From Arbacia lixula (Eukaryota > Echinodermata > Echinoidea > Arbacioida > Arbaciidae), in contig OZ022589.1 in the NCBI GenBank assembly GCA_963669155.1, forward strand, positions 15,200,272 through 15,264,271: a DNA stretch of 64,000 bases. The letters are read 5' to 3'. How positions within the stretch are numbered: position 1 is the stretch's first letter; every line of letters starts with the position of its first letter. This document shows, one piece after another, positions 61,856-64,000 of the stretch. Under the pieces are notes generated by a model, which saw only the letters and a program-made list of their open reading frames with translations, was not told where the DNA came from and ran no database searches. The translations under genes were made by a program, and so were the position numbers.

Positions 61856-62500
61856 TAGGTAGAATGCACTATGCATGTATTAGTTGTTGCCAGTCTGCCA
61901 AACCTCGGACAAACTTTGGATTTCTTTTAGTAATGCATTCGTTTGGTGATGCGCATTAAGTTTGCGTAGATAACAAAAATGGTATATTCTTCTTATCGCA
62001 TATGACCGCATGCCTGTAATCTAATCGGGAAAGTCCGGAAAGCGTACCAAACAAATGTTAACCCTATTTTGGCACAGTTAATATCAACATTTCCCATAGA
62101 GCAAGGTTTGTCTTACCTCACAAAGGAGTAATATAACATAAACGAAGTAGCACGTTATGACATTCACCTCTATTTATTTATTAACTCTTAGTTGGTGTAA
62201 TTGGTGTTGGAGTTGGTGTAATTCACTCTAAATCCTTTAGTTGTTGCCACTCGGATTTTTTTTTTTTGACAAGCTTTAGGGGTACCATTTTTAACATATT
62301 TCATTTTTCATTTTATCTATTTATTCGCCACATTTAAAATGAAACAGAGTAAAACATTAACAATATAAAAACAAATGTAACCCGAAACAAACAGAACATT
62401 CCAAAAAATACAAGCAATGAGAAAATGAGCAAAGTATTGTTTTAAAGAGGTAAATACAATGTGCATACAGTCTGAAATGGTTTATTCCAGGAGATCGCGA
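61856..62500 (+). repeat. Degenerate further copies of the same intronic repeat
   Basis: From 61856 to 61990 the order GAATGCACT, AACCTCGGACAAACTTTGG, TTTTAGTAATGCATT, AAAAATGGTATATT repeats the previous unit. A weaker copy follows at about 62150-62300 (CATTCACCTCTATTTATT, then TTTAGTTGTTGCCACTCGGA and GACAAGCTTTAGGGGTACCATT), with a last trace of its tail near 62460-62490. Together with 61624-61851 this is a degenerate array inside the putative intron. Confidence 0.6.
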
Positions 62501-62825
62501 CAAATCGCTTTGCCTAGGGATATCGAAGTGTAACTCCACTTAACCTACTATTTACTTCACGCAAAATGCTTCACAAAGAGTACTAAACAGATCAAGCAGC
62601 CGTGGAGTTGACTTGACGTATTTCGAACACACTCGACGCCGTTCACTAGTATCTCTAATGCTTTCTCTTCTTCCGTGCTCGTCGTCAAATCCAAATATCA
62701 AACTAATACTAATGATCATATCAGGGTTCTTATATAGCGCTTAATACCTTTGACAGGGTCTCTATTTGCTTAGAAAAAAAGAGGAAAAGGATGATGAAAT
62801 TGAAGAAAAAGATCAAGAAAATGCT
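62501..62825. other. Intronic AT-rich sequence
   Basis: Nothing recognised except A-rich, purine-biased sequence after 62770. Confidence 0.5.
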
Positions 62826-63412
62826 ACATCTAAACAAAACAAGAAAGTAAGCCCCCCCCCCCCCTAAGCAAGATGGCGTAACTTTTGATCGAAAAAGTTT
62901 TGAGCAGTATAATTTAGCAGAAAAGTTATTGACGAACTTCCGTGTGAAAATCGCATAAATCCACCCAACCATGCACGAGTGAGTACACATTAAAGGCAAA
63001 AATGTTACTTTTTAAAAGTCACAAGGGTAATTTTGAAATTCTGTCATATGAATTTTTAATGAATTTCATTTCTGGTGCATAATTTATGTCCTTTTATTGT
63101 TTATCATCCATCTATGGATGTACTAACAACTATCTCGACACTTAATCCATTGTTCTGGTTGAGTGAGCACCGTTTAAAAAAACACTCATTCCTCTTGAGT
63201 TTGAAACTTTTAAAAACCCTTTATTTTTGTGAAAAAAATAAAACTCTAGATATTTTTGAAAAGATGTATTAAACATGACCTATTATTTGAACATAAGAAA
63301 TAATTTTCGGCTTTAAAAATTGTATTCGCAGCTCGCTTTTTTGGGACAGACATGATCAAAAGTTATGCTATTTTGCTTAGGGGGGAATTACTTTTTTTGT
63401 TGTGTTTAGATC
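62826..63412. mobile_element. 587-bp foldback element
   Basis: The left arm (62826-62890) contains ACATCTAAACAAAACAAGAA, AGTAAG, C13 and CTAAGCAAGATGGCGTAACT then TTTGATC. The reverse complement of the right arm (63354-63412) matches with few changes, except that the homopolymer is G6 instead of 13. The interior is AT-rich without a transposase. A diverged half-copy lies at 20039-20250. Confidence 0.8.
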
Positions 63413-64000
63413 AAACATTCTGAATACTGTACATTGCAAAGAGTACATAAAAGAATTGTAAAATAATAAGAAAAGGAACCATGTAGTTGTTGACTCGTTA
63501 TGCTGAATTGTGCACACGTGATACAAAATGCAAAACGCACCGCGCAACATTCAATCTGGCACACAAAATGCAGCTCTTCTTTTATCATATGCCCGTACAG
63601 AGATTTATGGGGATAATCCCCATGCGGTAATTTCCATAGTTTCATATGTATTAATGCTTGTTTGGACAAGTTCTTGTCACTGGAACTTCCTTCCACCCTT
63701 AATGAGGAAGCACATACAGAGTCAAAGAAAATGTGGAAAAGCAGTAATATGACTGTCTAGTCATCCTAACCATGATTTCTGTTTTTGATTGAGTTCAGAC
63801 GTTTTAGATCAGTGTGTTCGGCCATTTCATTTAGAAAACTATGGGACATGGGTGGGCGCCAATATAATAGGAATAAGACTAAAATGTAATAAAGATCTAT
63901 CAAGTAATTGCAGATATAAATAGCTCAGGACCTGTGTCGCATCAATTAGTTGACCTGATTATTTTAGTTACACATAAAGGGAGAGGAGCATTGAGAGAGG
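63413..64000. other. AT-rich sequence to window end
   Basis: Bases 63520-63720 are somewhat more balanced, with overlapping plus and minus frames. No splice-bracketed second exon of the 61.3-kb gene was found. Confidence 0.45.

Overview
The window looks like non-coding sequence from a eukaryotic genome, most likely a marine invertebrate and plausibly an invertebrate deuterostome such as an echinoderm; that taxonomic guess is inference only. Long GA/CT, GT/CA, TA, TTC and ACAT microsatellites occur throughout, together with more than a dozen poly-G or poly-C runs of 9 to 20 bases. Several families of palindromic, non-coding mobile elements are present. There are no operons, no dense coding and no long open frames free of simple sequence. 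No rRNA, tRNA or CRISPR array was recognised.

Only one stretch reads convincingly as protein-coding: a plus-strand exon at 61318-61501. It sits between a polypyrimidine-AG acceptor and a GT donor, begins with ATG, and encodes a signal peptide, an acidic linker, an amphipathic helix with one Cys, and an N-glycosylation sequon. This resembles the start of the extracellular domain of a secretin-family (class B) GPCR, but the family call is tentative. If the exon is real, 61502-64000 is intron, and sequence upstream of 61318 is 5' intron, promoter or intergenic.

Layout. 0-8 kb: a 420-bp inverted-repeat element, a 75-bp tandem duplication, GT/GA and GA arrays (one with an exact 60-bp higher-order period), a G/C-homopolymer patch abutting a MITE end, and a GA-embedded minisatellite. 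8-17 kb: mostly unique AT-rich sequence, one copy of a repeat also found in the 61-kb intron, and TA/TATC/GA arrays. 16.8-24.3 kb: a MITE and three copies of a 460-500 bp foldback family whose arms carry TGACGTCA-type sites. 24.3-45 kb: a long gene-poor tract with scattered microsatellites and base-balanced islands. 45-57.9 kb: the heaviest CT/CA/TTC/ACAT simple-sequence load. 59-64 kb: a second full MITE, a 167-bp-period tandem array just upstream of the exon, then the exon, an intronic run of degenerate repeats and another foldback element.

I did not find a new multi-gene system. The most informative items are the exon, the foldback family carrying CRE/E-box-like motifs, the 167-bp array next to the exon, and repeats shared across more than 50 kb of the window.
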